A stretch of 64,000 nucleotides of DNA from the NCBI GenBank assembly GCA_017991835.1, contig JAGOPY010000014.1, forward strand, positions 1-64,000, in the 5' to 3' direction. Of the stretch, positions 14,864 through 24,753 are shown in pieces. Below the pieces are notes generated by a model, which worked only from the letters and a program-made list of their open reading frames with translations, had not been told where the DNA came from and ran no database searches. Source of the stretch: Bacteroidales bacterium. Its GTDB lineage: Bacteria > Bacteroidota > Bacteroidia > Bacteroidales > JAGOPY01. Each line of letters begins with the position of its first letter. Within the stretch, counting starts at the first letter, position 1. The translations under genes were made by a program, and so were the position numbers.

Positions 14864-16600
14864 ATGAGAAACTCAACACTTTTTTCGTGCATTACAATTT
14901 TAATTGTAATCCTGGGCCTTCAAAATGTATCGGGCCAGTGGTTGTACAACGGAACCCACATTTATAACGGCAACGCCGGCAATGTCGGTATAGGAAACAA
15001 TGCACCGACAAAACTACTGGATGTCGGTAAAAACATGACGGAGCCAACGGCTGTCGTACGGAATCTGGGTGGAAGCGGCGGTGCCACTTTTGAAATGATA
15101 GACGTTGCCAGTGGCGCCGACTGGAAGTTCAAAGCAACCGCCTTCGGCGGCTTCAAGATCCGCGACAATGCCAATAGCCTGGATTATATGACCTTTGAGC
15201 CAGGGAACGGTTACATCGGTATCGGAAAATCAGATCCCGCTTCTCGCCTTGACGTCGATGGTAATTTCAAACTCGATAATTCGACAAATTATTCTTTTAT
15301 AACGATTGATCATTCTTACGATCATGGACAATCGGGTTTACATTTTACAAACCAGGGTGCAGATCGTGGATGGATATATTTTGATGAGGATGATTCATTA
15401 CTCCGGTTCAGCGCGAACCATACCATGAATGCCGATTACGCCCTGGTGATTACCAAAAACAGTAATGTCGGGGTAGGAATCGCAAATCCACTTTCGCCGC
15501 TGGAGGTGCATCCTAACAATAATAATGTTGTCAGGCTTGCACGGGAAGATTTTCTTCAAAGAAGCTATTTTTATAACAGAGAAGTGGTTGCCGAAGGCGA
15601 TGGCCAGTCGGCCATATTAGCTTTCCGGTCCCGTGAAGCGCAAAACGACGGCATCGGATATGCCTCGGGCCTGGCCAACACAGCTATGATTGGTCATGAC
15701 TTTTACGGAGATTCATATTGTTTTGGTATTATCGGATATAACTATAATGCATATAACCGGGCTGGTGGGATATTAGGCGCAAACGAAACGGCGAGTTACT
15801 GGGGTTCACTCGGTTACAGAAACAGTGGCAGTACAAATTACGGAGGCTATTTCACCAGCTATACCTCAGGCGCCGGAAAAGCCGGTCAGCAGCCGCAAAT
15901 CGGAATCGGGATAGGTGCCTGGGGTGACCTCTTCGGCGCCGATATCCACGGTAAGCTTTATGGCGTCTATGCTGAAGGCGAGCATTATGCCATGTTTTCC
16001 AATGGCACCGTTTACAAGAACGACCTCGATGTTCACCTGCAGGCCGACGGCACAGGAAAAAATACAGTCCTCTACACGTATGTTTCCACTGATGTGTGTG
16101 TTCAGACCAGTGGCACGGCCACACTCTCATCCGGTTCTGCAGATATTCAATTTGATCCTGCTTTCACAACCATTGCTTCCAAAACAGAGCCGGTCGTCAT
16201 CACGGTCACACCGATCGGGGAATGCAACGGCATCCATCTCAAAAGTGTCTCGGCGTCGGGATTCACTATAGCTGAGAATAATGCCGGCAAAAGCAACGTC
16301 ACCGTGAATTACATCGCCATAGGCAAAAGGGCCGGTTATGAAAACCCGGGCCTTGCTGCTGAAGTAGTTGATGCACAATACACGACAAAGCTTTCGCAGG
16401 GCCTGCATGCCGATGCCGACATGCAAACCGATGGCAAGGGATTATATTATGAAAACGGACAGCTTGAAGTGGGTATCCATCCTTCAACGATACCGGATAT
16501 CAGTTCGAGGAAAGAAGAAACAATCATTAAAACGGAAATCGTCAGCCAGCAAAAAGGAATAAGTGACAACCAGAAGCCTGGCGAGCCTTTTGACAAATAA
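14864..16600 (+). CDS. Secreted tail-fibre/adhesin-like repeat protein
   Basis: The 578-residue protein has an N-terminal signal peptide (ending near VSGQ-WLYNG). Several VGIG-type blades resemble phage tail-fibre and Bacteroidota surface-fibre proteins: NVGIGNNAPTKLLDVGKN, YIGIGKSDPASRLDVDGN and NVGVGIANPLSPLEVHPN. A glycine- and aromatic-rich centre (about 210-340) is followed by a beta-rich region about 400-490. No endosialidase-type chaperone domain or clear T9SS sorting domain is seen at the C-terminus. It ends only 5 bp from the end of the giant adhesin gene on the other strand. A role in a surface or tail-like fibre is inference. Confidence 0.7.
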   Translation: MRNSTLFSCITILIVILGLQNVSGQWLYNGTHIYNGNAGNVGIGNNAPTKLLDVGKNMTEPTAVVRNLGGSGGATFEMIDVASGADWKFKATAFGGFKIRDNANSLDYMTFEPGNGYIGIGKSDPASRLDVDGNFKLDNSTNYSFITIDHSYDHGQSGLHFTNQGADRGWIYFDEDDSLLRFSANHTMNADYALVITKNSNVGVGIANPLSPLEVHPNNNNVVRLAREDFLQRSYFYNREVVAEGDGQSAILAFRSREAQNDGIGYASGLANTAMIGHDFYGDSYCFGIIGYNYNAYNRAGGILGANETASYWGSLGYRNSGSTNYGGYFTSYTSGAGKAGQQPQIGIGIGAWGDLFGADIHGKLYGVYAEGEHYAMFSNGTVYKNDLDVHLQADGTGKNTVLYTYVSTDVCVQTSGTATLSSGSADIQFDPAFTTIASKTEPVVITVTPIGECNGIHLKSVSASGFTIAENNAGKSNVTVNYIAIGKRAGYENPGLAAEVVDAQYTTKLSQGLHADADMQTDGKGLYYENGQLEVGIHPSTIPDISSRKEETIIKTEIVSQQKGISDNQKPGEPFDK

Positions 16601-16605
16601 AAGGA

Positions 16606-19600
16606 TCAGCGGATCAATGTCACCGTACCGGCCATGGTTTGTGTGTTGCCATTGGCTGACCCGGTCCTGAACCTGGCAAAATATGTAAAGACTTCCGAAG
16701 GAGAGGGAACGCCATTCAGGGTGCCATCCCACCCTTCCGAGATGTCTTTCGAACGGAAGATCAATTGACCCCATCGGCTGTATATGCTGATCTCGAAATC
16801 GAAAACGGCATCCGGAGAGGTACTGAACAGCAAGAACCGGTCGTTGCGGCCGTCGCCGTTCGGGGTGAATGCTGTCGGGGCATAGATCTCCGGCATCACT
16901 TCACAGGGCCATAGCAAAACGGAATCGGTTGCGGTACAGCCGTTTCCATCGGTCACCATCACCCAGTACACCCCCGGTTCTTCCACTGTGACCGATTCAG
17001 CGCTGCTGCCATCATTCCATAAATAAGCCGAAAATCCGCTTCCGGGTGTTAAGATTACAGGTGAACCGCTGCAGATGGAGTCTTCGGCCGAGCAGGTGAT
17101 CTCGAATGCCGGGAATACGGTAATCACAATCATATCGCTGTTCACCGTAGCCGGAGACGCACAAATGTCATTTGAAGTCACTTCACAGGTCACTTCGTCA
17201 TTGTTTCCGGGTGTACCCAGGAAAAATTCCGGTGAATTCGTCCCTTCCTGCACACCGTTGCGCAACCAGCGGTAGGTTGGCGTGACGCCGCCATCTGTGA
17301 CACTGGCGGTAAATATTACCGGGGTACCCTCGCAAACGGCATTAGTGTCGGCTGAAATTGTGACATCGGGCGAGGTAACCGGCATAATGGTCACAGTCAA
17401 TACGTAAGGATCTCCGGTGCATCCGGCGGAATTGGTTTCGGTTACAGAAAGGTCGTAGGTGCCGGAAGCGGCAAACCAGTCGATGTTGATCACGCCCGGG
17501 CTGACTTGCTGGACATTACCACCGCCCGAGATGCTCCAGGCAAAGCTTGACCCTGAAGGCGGGGATAAAACAGCATAGTTGATCAGGGAACCGGCGCAAA
17601 CCTGCTGCTGTGTGCCGGAGATATTCTCCGATGTAACCTGCGGCGCTGCCGGAACGGCGCTTACCGTAACATTCCCTGTCCCGGATGTTGTCGGGCACCC
17701 GCCGGGGATATCGGTGACCATCACGCTGTAGTCGCCGGCACTGGCCATGGTGACATTTGGGATCACCGGATCGGGGAGGCTGGAGATGAACCCGCCGGGA
17801 CCGGTCCAGCTATAGGTAGCATTGGCGATGCTGGCGTAGAGCCTCAGCGTGTCGCCTTCGCACACCGGCGAGTTGCTGGTGACCACCACCGTTACCTGGT
17901 CGCTGAATTCTACAGTTACTTCGTCGAAGCTGGGCGTGCAGGCGCTGCCGCTGGTGATCGTCCAGCGGAAGGTATAGATACCCATCGGTGCAACGCTTAC
18001 AAAGCTTCCGGGACTATATTCATCTGAAAATGAAGCTGATCCGGGCCCACTAACGAACGACCACCGCCCTGTGCCTACCGAAGGGGTATTGGCAGCCAGC
18101 GCAGTGGAGAGGAGGTTGCAAACCGACTGATCGGGGCCGGCGAAAGCGGGTGTCGGCGCCGGTTCAACGGTGACCGTCACCGATTTGCAGGGTGAATTGC
18201 CGCATTCGGCTGATATCCAGCGGGCAAAGTAGGTTGTCGTAACCGATGGCGACGCGATGTTAATTACCGGTGTAGTCCCGATCAATGGGCCGCCGCAGCT
18301 TTCGCTGTACCACTCGATCCCTGTCCCGGAACCGCCGGTGGCTGTCAGCACAATGTCGCCCGCATAGTCGGAGCAGATCGTGGTCTGGCTGGCCGTGACG
18401 GCTATTGGCTCGGCTGCCGACTGGTTTACGACAATCTCAATATCGTCCTGGGTATCGGGACATCCGCCGGGGATATTGGTTACCAGCACCGTGTAGGTCC
18501 CCGCATCGGCCAGCACAGCATTCGGGATCACCGGGTCGGGCTGGTCGGAGGTAAATCCATTCGGGCCGGTCCAGAGGTAGGTGGCGTTATCGATGCTCGA
18601 AGTGAGCTGAATGTCATTACCCGTACAAACGGGTGAGTTGGCGCCGGCCACGACCTGGATGGCGTCGCCAAAGTCGAGCTGCACCTCGTCTTCGCTGGGG
18701 TCGCAGATGGTGCCATTGGAGATGGTCCAGCGGAGTACATAAGTTCCTTGTGCATCCACCGAAACCGGGCTGTTCCAGGCAGCCGGATCGGTAATGGTGA
18801 CTGTCCCCGGACCTGAAACCGTGCTCCAGAGGCCGGTACCTTCGGTGGGCTGGTTGCCGTCCATGACCGTGTTCAGTACTCCGCAAAGCGACTGATTATC
18901 GCCTGCTTCCGAAGGTGTAGGGCCCGGAACGACGGCGACCGTAGCGGCGACGCAATCGGAGTTGCCGCAAAAGTCACTGGTCCAGAAAGCGTAATAAGTT
19001 GTTGTGACAGCAGGTGCTGGCACAATAAGCACCGCACCGTTGCCAATGGGCATTCCTCCGCAGGCTTCTTCGAACCAGAAGATCTCCGATCCGCTGCCGC
19101 CGGAAGCGGAAAGTTCGATCGTTCCGCCTGCTCCTTCGCATATCTCCGGCGGATCAGCAGAGGCTGACGAAGGCGCGACAGGGCTTTCCAGCATATCGAC
19201 GAAGGTATCGTCGGTCGTGGCGGGGCATCCGCCGGGAATACCAGTTACGGTAACCGAATAGGTTCCCTCTTCCGCCAGGGTGGCACTGGGGATGAACGGG
19301 TTTTGAAGCGTTGAAGTCCATCCGTTGGGGCCGGTCCACGACCAGGTGGCGTTGTCGATGCTGGAGGTGAGGAAGATCGTGTCGGCGGTGCAGACCGGCG
19401 AATTGCTGGAAGCGGTCACGGTGATCGCGTCGCCAAAGCTGACCTCCACGGCATCTGGGCTGGCTGGGCAGTCGGGGCCCGTGGTGATGGTCCATGTAAA
19501 CTCGTATATACCGTAAACGTCCACTGTCACCTGGGTATTGTAAAGTGTCGGATCGGTGAAGGTGGAGGAGCCGGGGCCGAGGGTTTGCGTCCAAAGGCCT

Positions 19601-21576
19601 GTTCCTGACGAGGGCTGGTTACCGTCGAGCGTAGTAGTGTAGGTGCCGCACCAGGCCTGGTCTGTGCCGGCATCCGAGGGTGTGGGCGGGTCGGTGACGT
19701 TCACAGTGACCGAAACACAGGCTGAATTACCGCACACTGCGCTGGTCCACCAGGCGTAATAGGTTGTCGTAACGGTCGGTGACGGGAGGGTAAGCGGGTT
19801 GGTCGTGCCGATGAGGGTACCGCCGCAGGAACCTTCGAACCACTGCAGCGATTCACCGCTGCCGCCGTTGGCGGTGAGGACGATATCGCCGGTGTCGTCG
19901 GCGCAGAGGTTATTTCGGTCGACGGTTACGTTGTCGGGAGGCACGGCGGGCGGGATCATATCGATGACCACCGGGTTGCTGCCGTATTCTTCTTCGCAGT
20001 TGTTGGCATCTTCGACTTCGATAAAATAATTACCGGGGGCGAGGCCTGTAAATGAGGGTGACGGCTGCCAGGTGGCACCTCCGTCGATGGAATACTCCAG
20101 CGGGGCGGTTCCGCCCGAGGTGGTGATGGTGATGGTCCCGTTGTTGTCATTGCAGGTGGCGTCTTCATGGTCGACCAGGATGATGGTGGGGCCGGCGAGG
20201 TCAAGTATCTCGACCGGGTTTCCGCTCCAGGCCGCCTGGCAACCCGTGAAGTTCTGGTAGCGGACAAAGATCGTGTAGGTGCCCGGGGAAAGGTTGTTGA
20301 ATTCGTTGGAGGTTTGCCAGTTGACCCCGTCGATCGAATACTCCATCGTACCGCCCACGCCGGTAGCGGTGATGGTGATGGTGCCGTTGTTCAGTCCGCA
20401 GGTGGCGTCGGTTTTGGCGACAGCCGAGATGGCCGGCACATCGGGAAATCCGATGGATGTTGAGCCGAAGCTGGTTTCGTTGTAGGCACGGCCTCGGGCG
20501 ACGTTGTAGTTATTTCCATTAAGGTTATCGGTTCCATACCGGTAGGCATAGACCTGGTAGTAGACCGTATCGCCGCAGTTGAGGGTGTACGGATCGGTGT
20601 AGGTAAGGGTTTGCGATGAAGGGATGAGTGCGATGACCGAGCCGGTGCCGACGGCTTCACCGACTGAATAGGTGTATCCGTCATTTGGCGCAGTCACAGC
20701 GTTTGTTGTGCTTCTGACGATCATATAGCCCTGGGTGCCGTCAGTGGGATATGCGTCGGTGGCAGCATTCCAGGCCAGGTTGATATTTGGGTTCGTGTAG
20801 GTTGCGGTCAGTGTCGGAGCCGTCCATGCCGGTTGGCGGAGGCTGCGCCAGTAGTCGGAGTTGGCGGTGGAGCTGGCTGTGCATTGGTTGGGAAGACCCT
20901 TCGTGAGCGGATTATTAGTCTTGTTAGTATATGTTGTGCCATCTTGTGGGAGCAGGGTCCCATATTCGTTAAGATTTGAACCCGGGCAGACCGTAACAAC
21001 ATCACCGGTGGCAATATTTTGCTTATGATTGAGTTTAGGAGATGGAATACCAGGCCAGATCGATCCAAAATTATCTTTATGGCCCAATGCGTGGATATGA
21101 GCATTAGCCGCATCCCTGATCTGAAGAATATCACCGCCTGCCGCGACATTCAATGTATTGCCGTTGTAAAGCGGGGGTGTATTAAATTGACCACCGGTAA
21201 AACATGGGGTTATCGTATCATTAGCCCATACTTCAAGATAACCATCGCTGACATCCATATCTTTTGGGTGTAGTGCACCATTGGTCCCCCGGAGCCTGTG
21301 CCAAACGATCACAACAGTTCCAGGCCTTAAATTGGACCATATTGTGTTTGAAAATGTTATCAAAGGTTGCCAGTTAGACTGGCTCGAATTGTTGTCCCGG
21401 AAGGTGTAATTATTGATATTCAGGTTGTCGCCAATAACCAGTAATTCAGACCATTCATCCCGGGGATCCGATGCATTAAAATAGCTACTCACCACGACGC
21501 TTTGTCCCAAGGCAGAATTAGCCGTGAGAAGGACGGCTAAGACAATGGTTGTCAGAAGGGTAGATTTGCCTGACAA
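16606..21576 (-). CDS. Giant SprB/Ig-like repeat adhesin with T9SS type B sorting domain
   Basis: The 1656-residue protein has a signal peptide (about 1-24, ending SALG-Q) and a lamin-tail-like domain (about 28-115: SELLVIGDNLNINNYTFRD). An FN3-like stretch lies near 255-380. Two SprB-type repeats follow at about 385-545 (DATCGLNNGTITITATG, DATCNDNNGTITITTSGG). Three modules of about 255 residues start near 632, 889 and 1142, each opening PTPS/PTPA...AG..Q and containing NSPVC and IPGGCP. More PKD/Ig-like domains follow. The C-terminus, YAPTAFTPNGDGRNDRFLLF then YSRWGQLIF, is the gliding-associated type B T9SS signal. It should be a cell-surface or released adhesin. Confidence 0.9.
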   Translation of the reverse strand: MSGKSTLLTTIVLAVLLTANSALGQSVVVSSYFNASDPRDEWSELLVIGDNLNINNYTFRDNNSSQSNWQPLITFSNTIWSNLRPGTVVIVWHRLRGTNGALHPKDMDVSDGYLEVWANDTITPCFTGGQFNTPPLYNGNTLNVAAGGDILQIRDAANAHIHALGHKDNFGSIWPGIPSPKLNHKQNIATGDVVTVCPGSNLNEYGTLLPQDGTTYTNKTNNPLTKGLPNQCTASSTANSDYWRSLRQPAWTAPTLTATYTNPNINLAWNAATDAYPTDGTQGYMIVRSTTNAVTAPNDGYTYSVGEAVGTGSVIALIPSSQTLTYTDPYTLNCGDTVYYQVYAYRYGTDNLNGNNYNVARGRAYNETSFGSTSIGFPDVPAISAVAKTDATCGLNNGTITITATGVGGTMEYSIDGVNWQTSNEFNNLSPGTYTIFVRYQNFTGCQAAWSGNPVEILDLAGPTIILVDHEDATCNDNNGTITITTSGGTAPLEYSIDGGATWQPSPSFTGLAPGNYFIEVEDANNCEEEYGSNPVVIDMIPPAVPPDNVTVDRNNLCADDTGDIVLTANGGSGESLQWFEGSCGGTLIGTTNPLTLPSPTVTTTYYAWWTSAVCGNSACVSVTVNVTDPPTPSDAGTDQAWCGTYTTTLDGNQPSSGTGLWTQTLGPGSSTFTDPTLYNTQVTVDVYGIYEFTWTITTGPDCPASPDAVEVSFGDAITVTASSNSPVCTADTIFLTSSIDNATWSWTGPNGWTSTLQNPFIPSATLAEEGTYSVTVTGIPGGCPATTDDTFVDMLESPVAPSSASADPPEICEGAGGTIELSASGGSGSEIFWFEEACGGMPIGNGAVLIVPAPAVTTTYYAFWTSDFCGNSDCVAATVAVVPGPTPSEAGDNQSLCGVLNTVMDGNQPTEGTGLWSTVSGPGTVTITDPAAWNSPVSVDAQGTYVLRWTISNGTICDPSEDEVQLDFGDAIQVVAGANSPVCTGNDIQLTSSIDNATYLWTGPNGFTSDQPDPVIPNAVLADAGTYTVLVTNIPGGCPDTQDDIEIVVNQSAAEPIAVTASQTTICSDYAGDIVLTATGGSGTGIEWYSESCGGPLIGTTPVINIASPSVTTTYFARWISAECGNSPCKSVTVTVEPAPTPAFAGPDQSVCNLLSTALAANTPSVGTGRWSFVSGPGSASFSDEYSPGSFVSVAPMGIYTFRWTITSGSACTPSFDEVTVEFSDQVTVVVTSNSPVCEGDTLRLYASIANATYSWTGPGGFISSLPDPVIPNVTMASAGDYSVMVTDIPGGCPTTSGTGNVTVSAVPAAPQVTSENISGTQQQVCAGSLINYAVLSPPSGSSFAWSISGGGNVQQVSPGVINIDWFAASGTYDLSVTETNSAGCTGDPYVLTVTIMPVTSPDVTISADTNAVCEGTPVIFTASVTDGGVTPTYRWLRNGVQEGTNSPEFFLGTPGNNDEVTCEVTSNDICASPATVNSDMIVITVFPAFEITCSAEDSICSGSPVILTPGSGFSAYLWNDGSSAESVTVEEPGVYWVMVTDGNGCTATDSVLLWPCEVMPEIYAPTAFTPNGDGRNDRFLLFSTSPDAVFDFEISIYSRWGQLIFRSKDISEGWDGTLNGVPSPSEVFTYFARFRTGSANGNTQTMAGTVTLIR

Positions 21577-21695
21577 AGCGGTTAAGATTTATAATAAATG
21601 AGGGGGCGAAGATACTGCTTTTTAGGGAAGGGAAGGTTAAGAAAAGGTAATGAAAATGGGGGTTGTTGATAAAAAGTGGCGATTCCCTCCTTCAA

Positions 21696-22610
21696 CTAAT
21701 TTATAATCAATATTTTCGAATAACCCATACTGTCACTACTCTCCGACTCATATAAGAACCTGAAAGTCATGTCATTGCGCCTGGCAAGGTAAAGTATCCG
21801 GATCCAGCCGCGCATCGAGCGGTCTTGTTCAACAGCTACGGTAAAACCTTCTCCCTCCATATACTCCTGGAAACGGTACAAAAGCATCTCAAAACAATTC
21901 CGGCCATCCTGCGTGGAACTTTGCCCATACTGGCAATAAAAGGAAAACGGGCTGTAAATTTTTCTTCCGTCAAAAGCTATCGTATCGGGAACCTCGCTTT
22001 GCCTGGTCTTAAAACAAGAATTTGGAAAGAGTCTGTTTATCGGATCAAAGATGCATGCCAGCACTCCCTCGAAAAAAAGCCCGTAGTCACAATCTTTCAG
22101 AATCTCTTGCCGGCAGGGGGATTCAATGATGCTGATCTTCTCATCCCAATCACCGTGGTAATTGGAGGCCGCTTCATAAACATAACAGAACTCATCCCTG
22201 TCAATCTTCACATGATACATCATCCGGAATTCGGCCTCTCCGTAATGATCGGAACTGATAAAATCCAGGCTGCCGTTAAGGCTTTTTATAAAGTTTTTGT
22301 AAAGATCACCCAGATAATCGCCATAGGTCTTCTTCATATAATCCCTGCTCTCTGCGCGAATAAATAATCCCGAAACCAACTCCTCTCCCTGCCACATGAC
22401 TATAAAATGCCCCGATCGGGTTTCGATCCCTCTGACAGAACTCTCCGCAAGGATGGCTCCTTCGATCGCTGAACGGGTTAACCGGTTAAGCAAATTTTCA
22501 AGTTCCTGCTGCTTTTCAGAAACAGGTGATGACGGCGAGCTTTCCTGGCCGGAAAGGGTGAAAAAAAACGCCAGGAAAAATAGAGTCAGAAAAGTTTTTC
22601 TTTTTGGCAT
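21696..22610 (-). CDS. Exported protein of unknown function
   Basis: The 304-residue protein starts with a clear signal peptide (MPKRKTFLTLFFLAFFFTLS, cleavage near SGQ). The mature part has an early acidic helix (SEKQQELENLLNRLTRSAIE) and a mixed alpha/beta region with several cysteines (CYVY, SPCRQE, DCDYG, CIFDP, CFKT, CQYG, CFEM). No catalytic motif or T9SS tail is seen. I do not recognise the family. It is transcribed in the same direction as the giant adhesin but separated by about 120 bp. A GA-octamer array lies upstream of its start, oriented towards the next + gene rather than this one. Confidence 0.65.
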   Translation of the reverse strand: MPKRKTFLTLFFLAFFFTLSGQESSPSSPVSEKQQELENLLNRLTRSAIEGAILAESSVRGIETRSGHFIVMWQGEELVSGLFIRAESRDYMKKTYGDYLGDLYKNFIKSLNGSLDFISSDHYGEAEFRMMYHVKIDRDEFCYVYEAASNYHGDWDEKISIIESPCRQEILKDCDYGLFFEGVLACIFDPINRLFPNSCFKTRQSEVPDTIAFDGRKIYSPFSFYCQYGQSSTQDGRNCFEMLLYRFQEYMEGEGFTVAVEQDRSMRGWIRILYLARRNDMTFRFLYESESSDSMGYSKILIIN

Positions 22611-22636
22611 GGGGCGAAATTTATTGCTAATTTATG

Positions 22637-22750
22637 GATTTTGTGAGATTTTGTGATATTCTGAGCTTGTGATATTCTGAGCTTGTGATATTCTGAGCTT
22701 GTGATATTCTGAGCTTGTGAACTTTTGATATTATGACCTTTGGTATCTTG
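22637..22750 (+). repeat. GA-octamer array with one 10-bp unit
   Basis: The units are GATTTTGT, one 10-bp GAGATTTTGT, then alternating GATATTCT and GAGCTTGT four times, then GAACTTTT, GATATTAT and degenerate units. All start with GA on the + strand, matching the PAD gene that begins 100 bp downstream. The alternating pair makes a 16-bp higher-order repeat. Confidence 0.85.
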
Positions 22751-22849
22751 TGTCATCTGCCAAGTCAAACTGCACATCCGTCAATTCAATGCTTATTTTA
22801 TTGAATAATAGGATTAAAATTCAGGAAAAATATTGTTAATCTATTCATC

Positions 22850-24574
22850 ATGAATACTTTAAAAATCATTCTACCTTTTATTTTCTGCTTCTGGTTTCAA
22901 GGCATTTATTCACAGATGACCAATCCCCGTGCCTGGGCCGAATGGGAAGAGACCGACGGCGTTATCATCCATCAGCCGAATTTCTACCTGCAGGAACAAC
23001 CCACCCCGGTTGAACTGCTGATCGCAGAAGAGTGGGACAGCCTGTATGTCGATCTGATCCGCGGCCTCTTTGACGAAGGGGTGAAGATCTATTACATCCT
23101 CGATACCAACGACCGGCCGGAATACCATTCGGATATCATCGATACGATGTATCTGAAATATGATATCGATATCCATCATCCCGGTTTTCATACGGTGATC
23201 GGGTGTAAAGACAATTATACCAAGCTTACGAAATGGACGCGTGACCATGGCCCGATGAATGTCTTTAAAAATGAAACCGATTCGCTTTATTTCTATCTTT
23301 TCAGCGATGACGCCAAAGGGGCCGGCGCCGTTATGCGCGATTACCTGGGGACGCCCGATACCGTCTTTTACCAGGGCGGGGCAGGAAATATCGGTTCCGA
23401 CGGAGGTAATTATATCGTCGACGGACACGCTATGGGCATTGTGAATATGGGGAATGGCGCCGTTTTGCCGGCGCTGAAAAGCTTTTTCGGCCTGGATACG
23501 GTCTATGCCCTGGCCAATTACCTCGAACATGCCGATTATTACCTTAAGATGGTCGGTGAAGAAACGATGATCATCTCATCGCATCATCCGGATGACTATA
23601 TCTATGGCAGCGAGCCCTACACCTTTAGCCAGGATTCGGCCATTCTTTCCGGACTGGTGGCCTTTTTCCAGGAACAGGTGGTCTCGCAGTACGGGCGCCC
23701 GATGAAGGTGTTCTCTGTTCCGAATCCGCCTTCCGTTTGCGACGACAGCCTGCAGCTCTGGTGGTACACGCATTACGCATCCTACACCAACTCGCTGATC
23801 GTCAACCGTTCGGTGTTTGTACCGCAATTCGATACCCCCGGGCACGACAGCACGGCGCTGGCCATTTATCGCCAGGCTATGCCCGGCTACAGGATCGTTC
23901 CGGTTTTCTCACGCCGGGGTGCTACGGCCGGTGGCGGCGTCCACTGCCTGACCAACTCGGTGGCCGCCTCCGATCCGGTCCTTATCCGCCATTACTGCCT
24001 GAATGATACGGTCGACGTAGCGGCCGGTTATGACATCATTGCCACGATCATGGCTGCTGCCGGGATCAGCGAAGCCTTCGTCAACTGGTCATCAGATCCG
24101 CTTGGCCCTTTCCAAAGCGTTCTGATGGAAAAGGATTCCGGCGATGCATATTCAGGTCTTATTCCATACCAAACCGGCATGACGGAGGTTTATTATTACA
24201 TCACAGCCGTATCGGAGAAAGGGAGGAGCGGCATCAAACCGATGGTCGCCCCGGATCACACTTTTCATTTCACCATCAGGGGCGGAGCACCGGGATGGAT
24301 CAGCCAGGCGGAGCAGGCAGGCGGCATTGTCAGGATCTACCCCAATCCTGCCAGAAACCTTGTCAGGATCGACTTATCGGAAGCCCGGCTGGATTTCTCG
24401 TCAGCGATGGATTTAAGAATATATGATCTTTTGGGAAATAGGATAATGGCAGGGATAACCGGAGGGGAGAAAGAATTTTCCGTTTCCCTGGAACATTTAG
24501 CTGCCGGACAATATTTTGTTGTGGTTCAGGATTTGAAAGGACGATTCGTTTCAGAAAAACTTTTGATTTTTTGA
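22850..24574 (+). CDS. Secreted peptidylarginine/agmatine-deiminase-family enzyme with T9SS type A domain
   Basis: The 574-residue protein has a signal peptide (to about 21, IYSQ), a guanidino-group-modifying catalytic domain (about 25-385), an Ig-like domain (about 395-480) and a type A T9SS sorting domain (about 495-574, IVRIYPNPARNLVRIDL). Likely catalytic residues are Asp132 (TRDHGP), His227-x-Asp229 (LEHADYY) and Cys366 (GGGVHCLTN). The order signal, PAD, Ig-like, CTD and the length match the citrullinating enzyme PPAD of Porphyromonas gingivalis. Agmatine deiminases are normally cytosolic and lack the last two domains. Deimination of free or peptide arginine outside the cell is therefore likely; the substrate is not proven. 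Its stop codon lies inside the following octamer array. Confidence 0.85.
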   Translation: MNTLKIILPFIFCFWFQGIYSQMTNPRAWAEWEETDGVIIHQPNFYLQEQPTPVELLIAEEWDSLYVDLIRGLFDEGVKIYYILDTNDRPEYHSDIIDTMYLKYDIDIHHPGFHTVIGCKDNYTKLTKWTRDHGPMNVFKNETDSLYFYLFSDDAKGAGAVMRDYLGTPDTVFYQGGAGNIGSDGGNYIVDGHAMGIVNMGNGAVLPALKSFFGLDTVYALANYLEHADYYLKMVGEETMIISSHHPDDYIYGSEPYTFSQDSAILSGLVAFFQEQVVSQYGRPMKVFSVPNPPSVCDDSLQLWWYTHYASYTNSLIVNRSVFVPQFDTPGHDSTALAIYRQAMPGYRIVPVFSRRGATAGGGVHCLTNSVAASDPVLIRHYCLNDTVDVAAGYDIIATIMAAAGISEAFVNWSSDPLGPFQSVLMEKDSGDAYSGLIPYQTGMTEVYYYITAVSEKGRSGIKPMVAPDHTFHFTIRGGAPGWISQAEQAGGIVRIYPNPARNLVRIDLSEARLDFSSAMDLRIYDLLGNRIMAGITGGEKEFSVSLEHLAAGQYFVVVQDLKGRFVSEKLLIF

Positions 24575-24740
24575 TTTTTTGATTTTTTGATATTGTGAAC
24601 TTTTGAGATTGTGAACTTTTGAGATTGTGATTTCTTGATTTTTTGATTTTTTGATATTGTGAGATTTTGATATTGTGAACTTTTGAAATTGTGAACTTTT
24701 GATATTTTGAACTTACGAACTTTTGAGGTTGTGATTAATT
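24565..24740 (+). repeat. GA-octamer array, 22 units, beginning inside the PAD gene
   Basis: Twenty-two 8-bp units in perfect register (GATTTTTT, GATATTGT, GAACTTTT, GAGATTGT and variants) start at 24565, inside the last codons of the PAD gene, and supply its TGA stop. Nearly every unit ends in T and the next starts GA, so TGA recurs every 8 bp and covers all three frames within 24 bp. The array ends 14 bp before the convergent four-helix-bundle gene's stop. Confidence 0.92.
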
Positions 24741-24753
24741 GATGGTCAGATTA

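Noticed and set aside
16601..16605. Bidirectional terminator between the fibre-like and giant adhesin genes
   Set aside because: Only 5 bp separate the two stops, and no hairpin was seen there.
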